From NCBI GenBank assembly GCA_029251065.1, contig JAQXEB010000082.1, forward strand, positions 1 to 5,319: a stretch of DNA of 5,319 nucleotides. Direction: 5' to 3'. The position numbers and the translations under genes were made by a program. Source of the DNA: Luminiphilus sp. Lineage in GTDB: Bacteria; Pseudomonadota; Gammaproteobacteria; Pseudomonadales; Halieaceae. This document shows, one piece after another, positions 4,782 through 5,319 of this stretch. The stretch's first letter is position 1. Each line of letters starts with the position of its first letter. A model generated the notes under the pieces. The model was not told the origin of the DNA. It did not search any database and worked only from the letters and a program-made list of their open reading frames with translations.

Positions 4782-5319
4782 ATGAGACGACAAATCTTTG
4801 CTGGCGCACTTTCGTGCCTTTGCACAACAACGGTTTTCGCAGGGCATCACGAAGCTGGCGAAAAAGCAGACCATACGTCTGCAGCATGGCAAATCGAAGC
4901 TTACAGCACTGCAGCGCCCGCTTTTCTGGGTGCGTTCGCGACCGTCCTCGGCAGCGATGGATCCGTTCTGCGCCAAGGCACCAATGGCTGGACCTGTCAG
5001 TCAGCGAACCCGCGACCCGTACCGCCCACAGGATGGCGCTCGGCACACGACGCCATGGCAGCCTGTCACGATGGTGAAGGTATGAAGTGGATGATGGGCT
5101 ACATGGCAGGCAAATCACCCGTGATGGAGCGAGATACCTTTATGTGGATGCTTCACGGTGACATGGGCGAGGACAACACCCAAGCAGGCGTGCTCAACAA
5201 AGAAGATGCGGCGCCGGGTCAATGGATTGAGTCAGGCCCTCATTTGATGCTGATGCCCAAAGACCCAGCAAGTCTCATCAATTACCCAACCAGTTTCAAA
5301 ACGGGAGCGCCGTATGTCA
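4782..5319 (+). CDS. Secreted protein of uncharacterised family (3' end cut by window edge)
   Basis: The frame is open for 179 codons from ATG 4782 to the window edge with no stop. Residues 1-20 form a classical signal peptide (MRRQIF start, hydrophobic core, VFA then G21), predicting a periplasmic or secreted mature protein. Motifs include ATVLGSDGSVLRQGTNGWTC (53-72), MKWMMGYM (101-108), MWMLHGDMGEDN (121-132), GQWIESGPHLMLMPKDP (146-162) and GAPYV at the edge (175-179). I recall this set (GTNGWTC, a MKWM..YM helix, YMLxGDxxxSN, WxxxGPHLM, PDPxxL, PYVMWxxTPYAHIM) from hypothetical proteins of proteobacteria, often annotated without function; this is memory, not a search. C72 and C95 in the mature part could form a disulfide. 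His, Met and Trp are abundant in the mature chain, but no metal or cofactor motif is certain. No function is assigned. Confidence 0.85.
   Translation, partial: MRRQIFAGALSCLCTTTVFAGHHEAGEKADHTSAAWQIEAYSTAAPAFLGAFATVLGSDGSVLRQGTNGWTCQSANPRPVPPTGWRSAHDAMAACHDGEGMKWMMGYMAGKSPVMERDTFMWMLHGDMGEDNTQAGVLNKEDAAPGQWIESGPHLMLMPKDPASLINYPTSFKTGAPYV

Noticed and set aside
4500..4976. 158-codon minus-strand open frame at the right end
   Set aside because: It overlaps the VanZ-like gene and the secreted protein gene on the other strand, is rich in Arg/Ser/Cys without domain character, and bridges the intergenic gap and both ribosome sites.
4798..5085. Two plus-strand frames of 87-95 codons inside the secreted protein gene
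   Set aside because: They are out-of-frame shadows; the frame from 4782 has the strong GAGGAG site, a signal peptide and continues open to the window edge.
1..5319. tRNA, rRNA, insertion sequence, phage, toxin-antitoxin or defence genes
   Set aside because: Both strands were read for these; no cloverleaf-type sequence, transposase, terminal repeats, CRISPR repeats or defence-family protein was found.

Overview
This 5.3 kb window reads as an ordinary chromosomal stretch of a Gram-negative bacterium, probably a marine-type gammaproteobacterium. This is inferred from moderate GC, outer-membrane lipoprotein signals, a TonB C-terminal-type domain and tandem acyl-CoA dehydrogenases; there is no rRNA or other taxonomic marker to prove it. 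Six protein genes are supported. Two run off the window edges: the 5' 209 codons of an acyl-CoA dehydrogenase at the left end (minus strand) and the 5' 179 codons of a secreted protein of unknown function at the right end (plus strand).

Left half, all on the minus strand. A two-gene unit encodes two acyl-CoA dehydrogenase (ACAD) subunits. The upstream gene (655-1767) encodes a small ACAD-like protein that appears to lack the catalytic glutamate at both classical positions. The downstream gene (cut at base 1) has intact FAD/substrate motifs as far as it can be read. They are 25 bp apart and probably co-transcribed from a promoter at 1801-1829, with a palindrome lying over its -35 box. By analogy with known paired ACADs they may form one heteromeric enzyme. 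Upstream of this unit, and probably transcribed separately, is an exported protein with a TonB C-terminal-like domain followed by a helical, repeat-like region (1907-2800). A nested inverted repeat overlaps its stop codon.

Right half, all on the plus strand, diverging from the TonB-domain gene across a 134-bp spacer. In order these are a GTG-started lipoprotein serine hydrolase of the beta-lactamase/PBP-like (SxxK) fold, a VanZ-like four-helix membrane protein, and the secreted protein of unknown function. The gaps of 144 and 104 bp and the hairpins between them suggest these are not one tight operon. There is no clear functional thread linking the fatty-acyl unit on the left with the envelope/secreted proteins on the right, apart from most of the right-hand products being exported or membrane-bound.

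I found no tRNA, rRNA, CRISPR array, insertion sequence, phage gene, toxin-antitoxin pair or defence system. No stretch over 300 bp lacks a gene. The most interesting points are the degenerate ACAD partner, the uncharacterised secreted family at the right edge, the unusual TonB-domain architecture and the atypical third active-site motif of the serine hydrolase.
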